Source: Candidatus Terasakiella magnetica (GTDB taxonomy: Bacteria > Pseudomonadota > Alphaproteobacteria > Rhodospirillales > Terasakiellaceae). From it: a stretch of 64,000 nucleotides of DNA. A program made the translations under genes and the position numbers. The first letter of the stretch is position 1. Each line of letters begins with the position of its first letter. The stretch is from NCBI RefSeq assembly GCF_900093605.1, contig NZ_FLYE01000012.1:62001-126000 (forward strand), in the 5' to 3' direction. Below, in pieces: positions 9,447 through 17,921 of the stretch. The notes beneath the pieces are model-generated. The model was not told the origin of the DNA. It did no database searches and saw only the letters and a program-made list of their open reading frames with translations.

Positions 9447-10074
9447 GTATAAAATTCCACATCAGTTTTTGACCAAATTTGTGGCTCTTTTCCGGATGAA
9501 ATTGATAGGCCGTAATATTACCTGAGGAAAAACCAACAGGGATGATCTGGCCACCATAGTGGGTCGTTGCAATGACATTTTCTTCATCAAGACAGTCACA
9601 ATAATAAGAATGAGCAAAATAAAATCTATTTTTTTTCATTAACTCATCGCAATGATACATATGCTGCCTTAGCTTCACTATATTCCATCCCATATGTGGA
9701 ATTTTACTGCCTGCTGATAAATCTAATCCGGCAAGCCCTTTAACTTCACCGTTGAGCCATCCCAAGCCCTCTTCAGTACCCTCTTGGCTTTTTTCAAAAA
9801 GCATCTGGGAGCCGACACAAATTGCCAATAAAGGGATATTCTTGTCAAAAACTGCCTGTTTAAGGGTTTTTTCCAAGCCCGTTTCACGAAATGCCTTCAT
9901 ACAGGCATCAAAAGAACCTACACCGGGTAAAACCAAACGATCTGCCTGAAAAATCACGCCCGGGTCTGACGATAATGTCACATGACTATTGGCATATTTG
10001 ATCATATTGGCCATTGAGCCTCGATTGCCAATGCCATAATCAAGAATAACAGTATGCGCTTTAGACTGGGTCAA
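9439..10074 (-). CDS. hisH2: HisH-like glutaminase subunit for WbpG (HisH2)
   Basis: A class I glutamine amidotransferase of 211 residues that releases ammonia from glutamine. The catalytic cysteine lies in LAICVGSQ (Cys86), the oxyanion loop is LPGVGSF, and the His-Glu pair is in QFHPEKSH. There is no ATG near the N-terminus. I use the TTG at 10072-10074, which has GGA about 7 nt upstream; another TTG four codons earlier (10086) is possible but lacks a clear ribosome site. It overlaps the end of wbpG by 14 nt. Activity should depend on docking to HisF2, as in histidine synthesis. Confidence 0.9.
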   Translation of the reverse strand: MTQSKAHTVILDYGIGNRGSMANMIKYANSHVTLSSDPGVIFQADRLVLPGVGSFDACMKAFRETGLEKTLKQAVFDKNIPLLAICVGSQMLFEKSQEGTEEGLGWLNGEVKGLAGLDLSAGSKIPHMGWNIVKLRQHMYHCDELMKKNRFYFAHSYYCDCLDEENVIATTHYGGQIIPVGFSSGNITAYQFHPEKSHKFGQKLMWNFIHG

Positions 10075-11224
10075 TCGTCTTTCCAAAAATCTTTAAGAGC
10101 GGTTTTAAGGTTACACGATGTATAGCGCGAAGCATGTGATATTCCCAACAATTATATCGCGATGGAAAATCTGCAAATGTCTTTGGTGCTTGCTGTTCTA
10201 TTTCTCGCAATCCTTCAATGCTTACCCCCAGTTTTTCGGCCACATATTCAAACAATTCTTCGACTTCATCTTGTGCAATCGGTGGTGTTTTTAAAACCTC
10301 CAAAGCCTCTGTACGGCTTATTTGACCGGCACAAATTAAACTAGATAGATGGCCTTTGCGTTTATCAAATCCAAATTTATGCGGCAGCCAATAACCTTGG
10401 AAAAACTTGGTATAGACCGATTCATAATGTTTACCGCCATAAGCTTCCCAGCCCATTTCTTGCTCAATAAAAGCTTCAATCTCTTTTTTATTGAAAGGAA
10501 CATAGGAAAGTATTTTGAACATTGAGACTGAGGGAAAGAATTTGTTACGTACATATTCAAAATAAGTCGTATGCGGGTATGTGCGCACCGCTTCCTGACC
10601 ATAGCGCCGTGCAATATTACCAATATACTTCCAATCCGTATGACCTTGAGACCAGTTATGGGCCATGATCCCTTCTGTTTCACGGTTACTGCCTTTAATA
10701 ATCGTTGGTACATCATATTTGCGTGCAACCTGCATTAAAGTAGCCTGAATGGCATGGTCTGTTGGCACTTCACAATCTGGTACACCCGCTTTAAGAAAAG
10801 CCAATTGGATTGATTTAAATTCACGCCATTTCAGCACACTGGTTACGAGGTCGAGGTCAAGGGCCCTGATAATTTTTTCAATATTGTGAACTGCGAGCTC
10901 ATCATTCCAGCCATTATCAAGATGAACAGCTAACACACGAAGGTTAAACTGTTTTTTGACCAACCAAGCCACATAGGTGCTATCCACCCCACCACTAAGG
11001 CCGATCACACAATCGTACTTTTTTCCTTTTCCTGCTTGACGAATTTTATCCACCTCAATTTCAAGGCGCTGTTGAGCATCAACCTGAAACTTCGGTAAAC
11101 TCTTCATTTCCCGATCATAAGCACGGCAATAGGAACAGCCATCATCAAAAAACGTAATAGCTACAGCTGTTGAATCCATCACACAACGCGGACAGGTTTC
11201 ATACTCTTTAAAAAATGGTTTCAT
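10061..11224 (-). CDS. wbpG: N-acetyl sugar amidotransferase, WbpG/PseA family
   Basis: An ATP-dependent amidotransferase of 387 residues that turns an N-acetyl group on a sugar into an acetamidino group, using ammonia from HisH2/HisF2. A zinc-knuckle-like set of cysteines lies at residues 11, 14, 30 and 33 (CPRC and CSYC), and the PP-loop SGGVDS at residues 77-82 binds ATP. Both features define the family. The start overlaps the asnB stop (ATGA). With WbpB/D/E-like genes in the same operon, the likely substrate is a 2,3-diacetamido-uronic acid nucleotide. Confidence 0.92.
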   Translation of the reverse strand: MKPFFKEYETCPRCVMDSTAVAITFFDDGCSYCRAYDREMKSLPKFQVDAQQRLEIEVDKIRQAGKGKKYDCVIGLSGGVDSTYVAWLVKKQFNLRVLAVHLDNGWNDELAVHNIEKIIRALDLDLVTSVLKWREFKSIQLAFLKAGVPDCEVPTDHAIQATLMQVARKYDVPTIIKGSNRETEGIMAHNWSQGHTDWKYIGNIARRYGQEAVRTYPHTTYFEYVRNKFFPSVSMFKILSYVPFNKKEIEAFIEQEMGWEAYGGKHYESVYTKFFQGYWLPHKFGFDKRKGHLSSLICAGQISRTEALEVLKTPPIAQDEVEELFEYVAEKLGVSIEGLREIEQQAPKTFADFPSRYNCWEYHMLRAIHRVTLKPLLKIFGKTIDPV

Positions 11225-13050
11225 GAAACTTTATACAAATTCTTCCACGTCACAATATTTGAAAGTTGCCACATTTCATCAGAAAATGATCCATCTTTCT
11301 CAAAACTTGATATTTTTCCCTTCAAAGGGTTATCAGTCTCCTCCTTAAAGCCAACCTCATTTAAGAAATCCATATTTGCCTTAATATCACTGATAATCTG
11401 TTGGCGGATATCTTGGGTTAACAAACGCTGACCCGGACTTGGAAAACCAAACTTATTATCTCGCTCATATACATTTTGAGGCAAAAACTTCTTCATCGCA
11501 TGTCGAAGAATCATTTTCGTGCGCCCTTGCTTTACTAATAATTCCGGCTGGAGGGACATCAAAAATTCAACTACTTTATAATCCAAAAATGGCTGGCGAC
11601 TTTCAATTCCAAAGGCCATTGATGTTCTATCCTGCCATTGTAATTGCGGATAAATATTATATGAGAGTAATGCCCTCCGATATGCCTGCGCATTTATTTC
11701 AATTTTTTCCCTTGGGGTTATGGACCGCCCCCTTATTCTTTGTATAGAGTCTAACAATGAAGGGCTGAAAACATTCATAACATCCAGAGCAAAAACCGTG
11801 GCTGAATATGCATGCGGATGGCGTTGTATAATATGTTGAAGTTCGCGAAAGGCTTTTGCTAACTTTCCTCGAGAAATCAAATTCGCAATAAACTGGGGTA
11901 ACATTCTCAAATACCCATAAAGCATTTCATCAGCTCCTTGACCATCAAGGACTACCTTTAAATCGGTATTTTCTGAAATTGCCTTATACAAGTTCCATTC
12001 AGCAAAAATTGAAAAACCAGAAAATGGCGCTTCATGATGCCAAATGATTTTCTCCCGATCCCCCAGCAAATCTATAGGCTTAATCTCAGCTTCTAAATTA
12101 CTGACCTTCCACTTTTCAACTACCGCCCGACTGAATTCCCGCTCATCCACATTCTTATCAGGCGCCCAGCTTGTAAATGTCAAAAAATCAGAACCTCTTT
12201 GACCTTGGCCAATGTTGTGAGCTGCTATACCCACAATTGAAGAGCTATCTAGTCCACCCGATAACATCGCACCAATCGGTGCATCAGATAGTAATCTTTT
12301 ATCCACTGAGTCTTCCAATAAAGAACCTAATCTTTCAGAAGCCTCGGAAAAACATAGATTGATCATGGGCACATTGGCGATATCATACCATTGAGATTGC
12401 CCTACATGATTATCTCCAACAGTCCAAGAAACATAATGGCCGGGCTTGACCATATCTATTCCTTTAAATAAGGAATGGTTTCGATCAACTCTATCACCAG
12501 AAAAAAACTTATTCTGAGCGTTAACACTGTTTAATCTTGGTTGAAAAGCCTGTGTAGAAAAAAACTGCTTAACTTCTGAAGCAAAGGCAAAATTTCCTCT
12601 ATCATCTATACCACAAAATAGAGGCTTAACTCCAAAACGATCACGAGCAGCAAAAAGTTTCTTGTCAACATTATCCCAAATGACAAAAGCAAACATACCA
12701 TTAAGACGCGACAAACACTGTTCACCCCATTCTATAAACGCATATAAAAGTGTTTCAGTATCTGAATGACTGAGAAATTTAATATTTCTCTTTTCCAGAT
12801 CCTTTCGGATCTCTAGGTGATTATAAATTTCACCATTGAATACCATGCAATAGCGCCCAGAGACATCAGACATAGGCTGCTGTCCTGCATCAGACAAATC
12901 CTGGATTGATAAACGCCTATGACCTAAATGAATAAGATGCTGGTCATGTTTAAATGTCCTCCAACCGTCCCCATCTGGACCCCTATGGGTGATACTATTA
13001 ATTACATCTGTATTACAATTAATGCCAATAGAAAACCAAATACCACACAT
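11221..13050 (-). CDS. Asparagine synthetase-like amidotransferase (AsnB family), glycan-associated copy 1
   Basis: A 609-residue AsnB-family enzyme with an N-terminal class II glutaminase domain and a C-terminal ATP-pyrophosphatase domain. It must start at the ATG giving MCGIW, since the cysteine after Met becomes the nucleophile; upstream codons are out. The synthetase PP-loop is SGGLDS at residues 264-269. AsnB paralogues in O-antigen loci are thought to amidate uronic acids or similar carboxylates; the uronic acids made here would be suitable substrates. It overlaps wbpG by 4 nt and follows a glycosyltransferase gene by 41 nt. Confidence 0.9.
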   Translation of the reverse strand: MCGIWFSIGINCNTDVINSITHRGPDGDGWRTFKHDQHLIHLGHRRLSIQDLSDAGQQPMSDVSGRYCMVFNGEIYNHLEIRKDLEKRNIKFLSHSDTETLLYAFIEWGEQCLSRLNGMFAFVIWDNVDKKLFAARDRFGVKPLFCGIDDRGNFAFASEVKQFFSTQAFQPRLNSVNAQNKFFSGDRVDRNHSLFKGIDMVKPGHYVSWTVGDNHVGQSQWYDIANVPMINLCFSEASERLGSLLEDSVDKRLLSDAPIGAMLSGGLDSSSIVGIAAHNIGQGQRGSDFLTFTSWAPDKNVDEREFSRAVVEKWKVSNLEAEIKPIDLLGDREKIIWHHEAPFSGFSIFAEWNLYKAISENTDLKVVLDGQGADEMLYGYLRMLPQFIANLISRGKLAKAFRELQHIIQRHPHAYSATVFALDVMNVFSPSLLDSIQRIRGRSITPREKIEINAQAYRRALLSYNIYPQLQWQDRTSMAFGIESRQPFLDYKVVEFLMSLQPELLVKQGRTKMILRHAMKKFLPQNVYERDNKFGFPSPGQRLLTQDIRQQIISDIKANMDFLNEVGFKEETDNPLKGKISSFEKDGSFSDEMWQLSNIVTWKNLYKVS

Positions 13051-13091
13051 TCTACAATGCAATCTTAGTAATTATAAAAATATAAACATAA

Positions 13092-14210
13092 TCACTGTTT
13101 ATAAACTTCAATCAACTGTGAAACAATTTTTTCTTGATTATGCCACTGTTCTACATATTTTCTTGATCTAATTCCAAGCCTATGTCGCTCATCAAGGCTC
13201 ATATTCAAGAATAATTTTATTTGATCATAAATAGAAAATACATCTGCAGAAATAATCGGTATATCATTTTGCATACCTTTCGGTATGAAAGACAAATCAT
13301 CTTGGTGAAGGTAACAAATAACTGGCTTCCCCAATGCCATCAATTCAACAGCAAGGCCTCCGTACCAACCTATAATAAGCTGATCAATTAATAAATCACA
13401 CGCTTCATAATGTTTTCGAGCCTGCTCTCTATTCATCTTCTCTACTAAGACTAATTCGAATACGGCCCCTTCATCTTTTAACTTCGTCAAAGCTTTCAAA
13501 ACAGCTTCAGTACCTTTTATTGACCTATTACTTGGTGCATGTAATATCTTAGGTATTTTATTTTGCTGATATTTTGGCTCCCATTCGTCCAAAGAAATAT
13601 GAGCATAAGGCACAAATGTACTGTTCTCTGGCAAGTAGTTCCCTAAATCAGGGTTTACATAAAAAATATGTGTCATATAGCGTGACATATATTCAATAGA
13701 TGATCGATTTATCTCATCTCTTGCCGGGTTAATACTTATCTCAGGATAATAGGCACGCTTATTGGCTATTTTCGTACTAACTCGTGCATCATCCCCCTGG
13801 TAAGTGACACAAAGCTTTTTACCTAAAAGATGAAAAATGCGCACATCAATACCACTTAATATTCGTATAATAATTTCAGAGATTGTTCTTTTAACTTTAA
13901 CTACGACATTAAAATTCTCTTGAGCATCATCGTAAGTAATATGACCCCAATCAAAAATACATCGACCAAAATTATAATGGATAATATCCACATCAAGGAT
14001 TGAAAGAAACAATCGAAAACGATCAATAACTCCAGATAAAAAACCAGCTCCACTTGAAAAATAAGCATCATGGTTTTTCACAAATGGATCATCAACCAGA
14101 ACTGAGCATTTGCTGTCAAGACCTAATGATTTTTCTACATGCGCTAAATTTGCAGGTAAGCCTGCAACGTTTTTCGGAACATGTGCGACTTTCAAGTTCA
14201 CCTGTTTCAT
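13092..14210 (-). CDS. GT-B glycosyltransferase, member of a three-gene paralogous set
   Basis: A 372-residue GT-B glycosyltransferase. The N-terminal domain has the acceptor-side YQGDDAR motif, and the C-terminal domain has ILHAPSNRSIKGTEA followed by DQLIIGWYGGLAVELMALG. The same architecture recurs in the genes at 16737-17921 and 17896-19080. It is expected to add one sugar of the repeat. The ATG at 14210 lies 24 nt after the methyltransferase gene; the ribosome site is weak. No membrane segment is seen. Confidence 0.82.
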   Translation of the reverse strand: MKQVNLKVAHVPKNVAGLPANLAHVEKSLGLDSKCSVLVDDPFVKNHDAYFSSGAGFLSGVIDRFRLFLSILDVDIIHYNFGRCIFDWGHITYDDAQENFNVVVKVKRTISEIIIRILSGIDVRIFHLLGKKLCVTYQGDDARVSTKIANKRAYYPEISINPARDEINRSSIEYMSRYMTHIFYVNPDLGNYLPENSTFVPYAHISLDEWEPKYQQNKIPKILHAPSNRSIKGTEAVLKALTKLKDEGAVFELVLVEKMNREQARKHYEACDLLIDQLIIGWYGGLAVELMALGKPVICYLHQDDLSFIPKGMQNDIPIISADVFSIYDQIKLFLNMSLDERHRLGIRSRKYVEQWHNQEKIVSQLIEVYKQ

Positions 14211-14234
14211 TGCTGTAACTATATAACAACACCG

Positions 14235-15107
14235 TTAAGTGCGTCTACCTGATACTGTAATTCCATAAGGGTCTTCATATGCACGTGTTATTTCTAATTC
14301 TTCAGTGCGGAACCAACCTTCAATCTCCTCAAGGGTATGTCTGCTAGCTAATTGCGGATGGTACCAATCGTAATTTACGACTGCATTATCTTCTACACTT
14401 AAGTCATTATTCCAGAAACACTTGAAGAAATGGTTATAAATGAAACGTTGTAAATTCTGCTTTCCGGACTCAATTCCTAATTCCGGGATCGCGGGGACTT
14501 CGATCTCAAGATCAAGATCACTTAATACTTTTCCTAATTTAGCTATATTAGTACTTGTCAACATAGCATCTTCATAATTCATTTCTGATATAATATTTCT
14601 TAAATAATCATCAGTATATTCACGGATAGGTGACTTAACTTTATAGACATAAATTGAAATATCACCATTTTTGGCCAATATTTCCACCAAATTCCTAAAT
14701 GCTTGCTGTGGATCAGCTGTATGATGGAGAACTTCTTGGCTATAAATGTAATCAAATTGACCAAGGTCCGTTAAATCATCCAATAAATCTTTTTGGTAGA
14801 ACTGTGTATTACGAGCACCTTCTAAATTAGCTTCAGCAACTTTTGCAGCAACAAGGTCTATACCTATGATTTCCGTACTATCAACTTCACTATTCTCTCT
14901 GAATAATGCGGTTACCCGCCCATTTCCACAACCTGCATCCAATACTCGAGAACGATTTTTCAAGCACTCACGCATGCCTTGTACATTGAACCATCCATTA
15001 CGTTGCATAATCCATTGATGAATTTCTGATTTTGGATCAAGAGTTTGAGAAAAAGCCAAATCAGGATTTTTATGCCATTTATCTTTAAAACTAATTTTCG
15101 TATTCAT
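14235..15107 (-). CDS. SAM-dependent methyltransferase, paralogue of the protein at 36932-37966
   Basis: A class I methyltransferase of 290 residues. SAM motif I is VLDAGCGNGRV near residue 55 and the post-motif YSQEVLHHTADP follows. The C-terminal half carries a distinctive pattern (PIREYTDDYL, then NLQRFIYNHFFK, then NYDWYHP) that is repeated in the larger methyltransferase at 36932-37966. The pattern probably marks a substrate-specific domain. It lies 4 nt after the deacetylase-like gene, so it should methylate the glycan or a sugar nucleotide, although a protein substrate cannot be excluded. Confidence 0.82.
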   Translation of the reverse strand: MNTKISFKDKWHKNPDLAFSQTLDPKSEIHQWIMQRNGWFNVQGMRECLKNRSRVLDAGCGNGRVTALFRENSEVDSTEIIGIDLVAAKVAEANLEGARNTQFYQKDLLDDLTDLGQFDYIYSQEVLHHTADPQQAFRNLVEILAKNGDISIYVYKVKSPIREYTDDYLRNIISEMNYEDAMLTSTNIAKLGKVLSDLDLEIEVPAIPELGIESGKQNLQRFIYNHFFKCFWNNDLSVEDNAVVNYDWYHPQLASRHTLEEIEGWFRTEELEITRAYEDPYGITVSGRRT

Positions 15108-15111
15108 TTAA

Positions 15112-15813
15112 TTAACTTTTAAAATTAAGCATTTCGCGAATTGAATAAGATTTCATAGATTTTCCATTCATAAGGTCAAGAAGTTCTAAATAAAAAGTAC
15201 GCACTCCACGCCCTCGATATACTAGCTCTTCTATATTTATATTTTTCTGAAATAAATCTTTATTATCTGAATAATATGTGGAATTTGGTGTATTCAACAT
15301 AAGGTGTATTGGATGAAAATCAAATACGTATAAGCTATCATTAGATACGCTTTTTTCTAATATTGATATATTAAAAGCTTGATAGTCTAATTGATTATGC
15401 ATTTCACCATAAGAAAAATCCATATTATCCATATAATATATTGGAACTTGCCAAACCCCCCAAGCATGACGATGTGGCCTTATATCATCTTCCAGAAACT
15501 GGTCATATGTACTCGTATATACATAACCATTATCCTTCAACCAAACAGTCAATGGATGTGAAATAACACAAGAATGAGATCGCCAGCCCACTGCTTTGGG
15601 CAACATTTCTCTCATCTTATTTAATTCCTTATCCCATCCACCTTGTTCTGCTGGTAAAAATGGATGAGGACCAGACTCATGTTTTGAGTTATTTAAAACA
15701 TCATAAAACTGTGTACAGAAAAATGTCCCTTTCCCTGGGATGGGGATCAGATCAAAGAACTCTTTCATCCTGCTTTCTGACATATAATCAGTATCAAAAC
15801 TTAGACAAATCAT
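15112..15813 (-). CDS. Divergent polysaccharide deacetylase-like protein
   Basis: A 233-residue protein of the NodB-like (CE4) superfamily in a divergent form. The metal-site motif is read as LSFDTDY at residues 4-10; a WRSHS element and a late FDFHPIHLMLN element follow. The protein at 28184-28894 shows the same three elements, so the two are paralogues. It may remove an N- or O-acetyl group during glycan assembly, but the second canonical histidine motif is not clear and activity is unproven. It ends 4 nt before the methyltransferase and starts 2 nt after the epimerase. Confidence 0.72.
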   Translation of the reverse strand: MICLSFDTDYMSESRMKEFFDLIPIPGKGTFFCTQFYDVLNNSKHESGPHPFLPAEQGGWDKELNKMREMLPKAVGWRSHSCVISHPLTVWLKDNGYVYTSTYDQFLEDDIRPHRHAWGVWQVPIYYMDNMDFSYGEMHNQLDYQAFNISILEKSVSNDSLYVFDFHPIHLMLNTPNSTYYSDNKDLFQKNINIEELVYRGRGVRTFYLELLDLMNGKSMKSYSIREMLNFKS

Positions 15814-15815
15814 TA

Positions 15816-16697
15816 TTATTTAAATTCTTCTATAGCTGATTTAAAAATAATTTCTGGTTTTACAAGCATTGTTTTCATTTTTGTAATATCTGCAATCAAA
15901 TCATTATTTGCTGTTTGCTCATCCAATTCAAAAACAGGTTCTTTATGTAATACTTGTCCAATTTTATTACCTATTTCACGTAAAGACATAATCTCTTCAC
16001 CAGCAAGATTAATCTTCTCGCTAGTCTCTAAGTCCAAACAAGATTTCATAGCACGCACAGCATCGCTAACATGAATTGGATTAATTTTGAGACCATTTTC
16101 ACCACTTAAATTAATTGGTTCATGATGGCGCACTTTATTGATTAAACGAGGAATCAACATATCAGCGCGCTGTTCCTTGCCATATATAAAGAATGGTCGC
16201 AAAATAATCACATTCATTAATTTACTGTAATTCTCAACAAGTAATTCTCCACAACGCTTTGAAGCGAGATAGTAACCTAAAGGCCCTTCCACTGTCAGCA
16301 GATCATCCTCGAAAAAAGCATTTCCACCAGACCCATAAATCCCGCCAGAAGAAGTGTAAACGAACTGCTTAACACCATTTTGAACAGACCAATCAAGACA
16401 CTCAGCAAGAGCATTAAGATTTACAGAGAACATATCTAGTGCGCCCTCAGGAAAATCACGAAACCTTCTTGATTGGGCTAAGTAAAAAAACGTGTCAATT
16501 TCTTCCGGTAGTTTGCTTGTCCAATTTGGCTTTGATAAATCAGTGAGTACCTTTGTCGCCCTATTTGGAAAAAAATTGTCTTCCTTCTGTCTGGAAACAG
16601 CCCAAACCTTGTGGTCAATGCATAATTGACGAACTAATTGTCGCCCAAGTAAACCATCAGCACCAGTTATACATATGCGTTTCACATTACCCGCCAC
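15816..16697 (-). CDS. NAD-dependent epimerase/dehydratase (extended SDR)
   Basis: A 293-residue extended short-chain dehydrogenase. The NAD-binding loop GADGLLG lies at residues 12-18, the serine region is YTSSGGIYGSG and the catalytic pair is in YLASK. It is slightly shorter than typical GalE-type epimerases. It should epimerise or reduce a nucleotide sugar for this locus. Start: a GTG at 16697 is used; a second GTG four codons later is also compatible. There are 39 nt between this start and the previous glycosyltransferase stop. Confidence 0.82.
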   Translation of the reverse strand: MAGNVKRICITGADGLLGRQLVRQLCIDHKVWAVSRQKEDNFFPNRATKVLTDLSKPNWTSKLPEEIDTFFYLAQSRRFRDFPEGALDMFSVNLNALAECLDWSVQNGVKQFVYTSSGGIYGSGGNAFFEDDLLTVEGPLGYYLASKRCGELLVENYSKLMNVIILRPFFIYGKEQRADMLIPRLINKVRHHEPINLSGENGLKINPIHVSDAVRAMKSCLDLETSEKINLAGEEIMSLREIGNKIGQVLHKEPVFELDEQTANNDLIADITKMKTMLVKPEIIFKSAIEEFK

Positions 16698-16736
16698 TTT
16701 AAAATAATTAAAATTTGGTTATAGAATGAAAAAATG

Positions 16737-17921
16737 TCAAACCCCGAGTTTTTTATTGATATGATCAAAATGCTTTCCAATAACTTTTGGGGAATGGTGC
16801 TTAGACACAAAAGCAGGTCCTTTTTGTGCAATTTCATTCAATTCAGATTGCGGCATATAATATATCCCCTTCAAAACTTCTTTCAAATTTTTAAAATCCG
16901 CACGAATAAAAGGCAATTCATTTTCCGCAAGTTTCCCTGCAAATAGATACAAATCTTCTAAATCAGTCCGAATACCACATATAACAGGTTTTCCAAGGCA
17001 TAACCCTTCTAACGCAAACATCGCATACCAGCCAAGAACCATCTGTTCAAAAACGATATCAGCGTTCTCCATCCGGGCTTTTAATTCTTTATTAGCCACA
17101 CCTTGTACTAAATCTAATTGAATATCCAAGCCTTCACTTTTAAGCTCATCAACTGCTCTTATTAAAAAGTTTGAACCTTTTATTTCTTTATGATTTGGGG
17201 CATGAAATATTACAAGAGGATCTCCAACATCCCGAATTTTTTTCACATTAATAGGGCTCCATTTTTCCATATCAATAGAAAAATGATTTAGCATTAATTC
17301 ATCCCATCCCGGCATATAATCCACCCACTCTAAACCACCTATAATAAAGTCAGCATTTTTAAACCAACGCTTTACTGTTTTATCCACCTGGGACCAATAT
17401 CTTCTTGTTTGTGGGTAGTCCATGGCAAGTGCATGACGAAAGCATAGTTCAGGTGAACGTGTCATGACCTGAATATCACTTCCAAAAGGCAGTATAACAG
17501 TGCGTACATTTGATGCCCTTAAATAATGCGGTTCTAAAGCACTCAAGAAAGGTAAGTTGCGAAGCGGCCCACCCTCAAATGTCATATAAAGACAACGATA
17601 TTTGAAAATACAACGAATAAATAATAAAATATCCTTTATAACAACAGGTAACTGAGAGTTTTCATGAAAAACACAATCAAATTCGCGAGTTATAAACGTA
17701 CCATTGTCACAAAATGTCTCTGCTGAATAATTATAAAGTTCCAAAGATTTCTTATGATATATATTACTAATTATACCTTTAGGACCAAGTCCAACGTCAA
17801 ATCGCTTATCAAACCGTTTTGATAGTCTGCATAAAACTTCTATAATTGGTATCGAAAGAAAGCACAGTAAATATGTTAAGAAGATACTGAATATATCAAT
17901 TATTTTTTTTAACATTATCAT
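16737..17921 (-). CDS. GT-B glycosyltransferase, second member of the paralogous set
   Basis: A 394-residue protein with a hydrophobic N-terminal segment (about residues 1-25, IIDIFSIFLTYLLCFLSIP) that may anchor it to the membrane. The GT-B core shows LPFGSDIQV in the N-terminal half, then FHAPNHKEIKGSN and EQMVLGWYAMFALEGLCLG in the C-terminal half, closely matching the protein at 13092-14210. The frame can start at TTG 17930, ATG 17921 or ATG 17915; I use 17921, which has GAG four nt upstream. It overlaps the next upstream gene by about 26 nt, so translation is probably coupled. Confidence 0.8.
   Translation of the reverse strand: MIMLKKIIDIFSIFLTYLLCFLSIPIIEVLCRLSKRFDKRFDVGLGPKGIISNIYHKKSLELYNYSAETFCDNGTFITREFDCVFHENSQLPVVIKDILLFIRCIFKYRCLYMTFEGGPLRNLPFLSALEPHYLRASNVRTVILPFGSDIQVMTRSPELCFRHALAMDYPQTRRYWSQVDKTVKRWFKNADFIIGGLEWVDYMPGWDELMLNHFSIDMEKWSPINVKKIRDVGDPLVIFHAPNHKEIKGSNFLIRAVDELKSEGLDIQLDLVQGVANKELKARMENADIVFEQMVLGWYAMFALEGLCLGKPVICGIRTDLEDLYLFAGKLAENELPFIRADFKNLKEVLKGIYYMPQSELNEIAQKGPAFVSKHHSPKVIGKHFDHINKKLGV

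Noticed and set aside
8700-10074. Reading HisH2/HisF2 as a second histidine-biosynthesis pair
   Set aside because: They overlap wbpG, lack hisA/hisB/hisE neighbours, and HisF2 has lost Asp11. The pair at 53334-55477 is the biosynthetic one.
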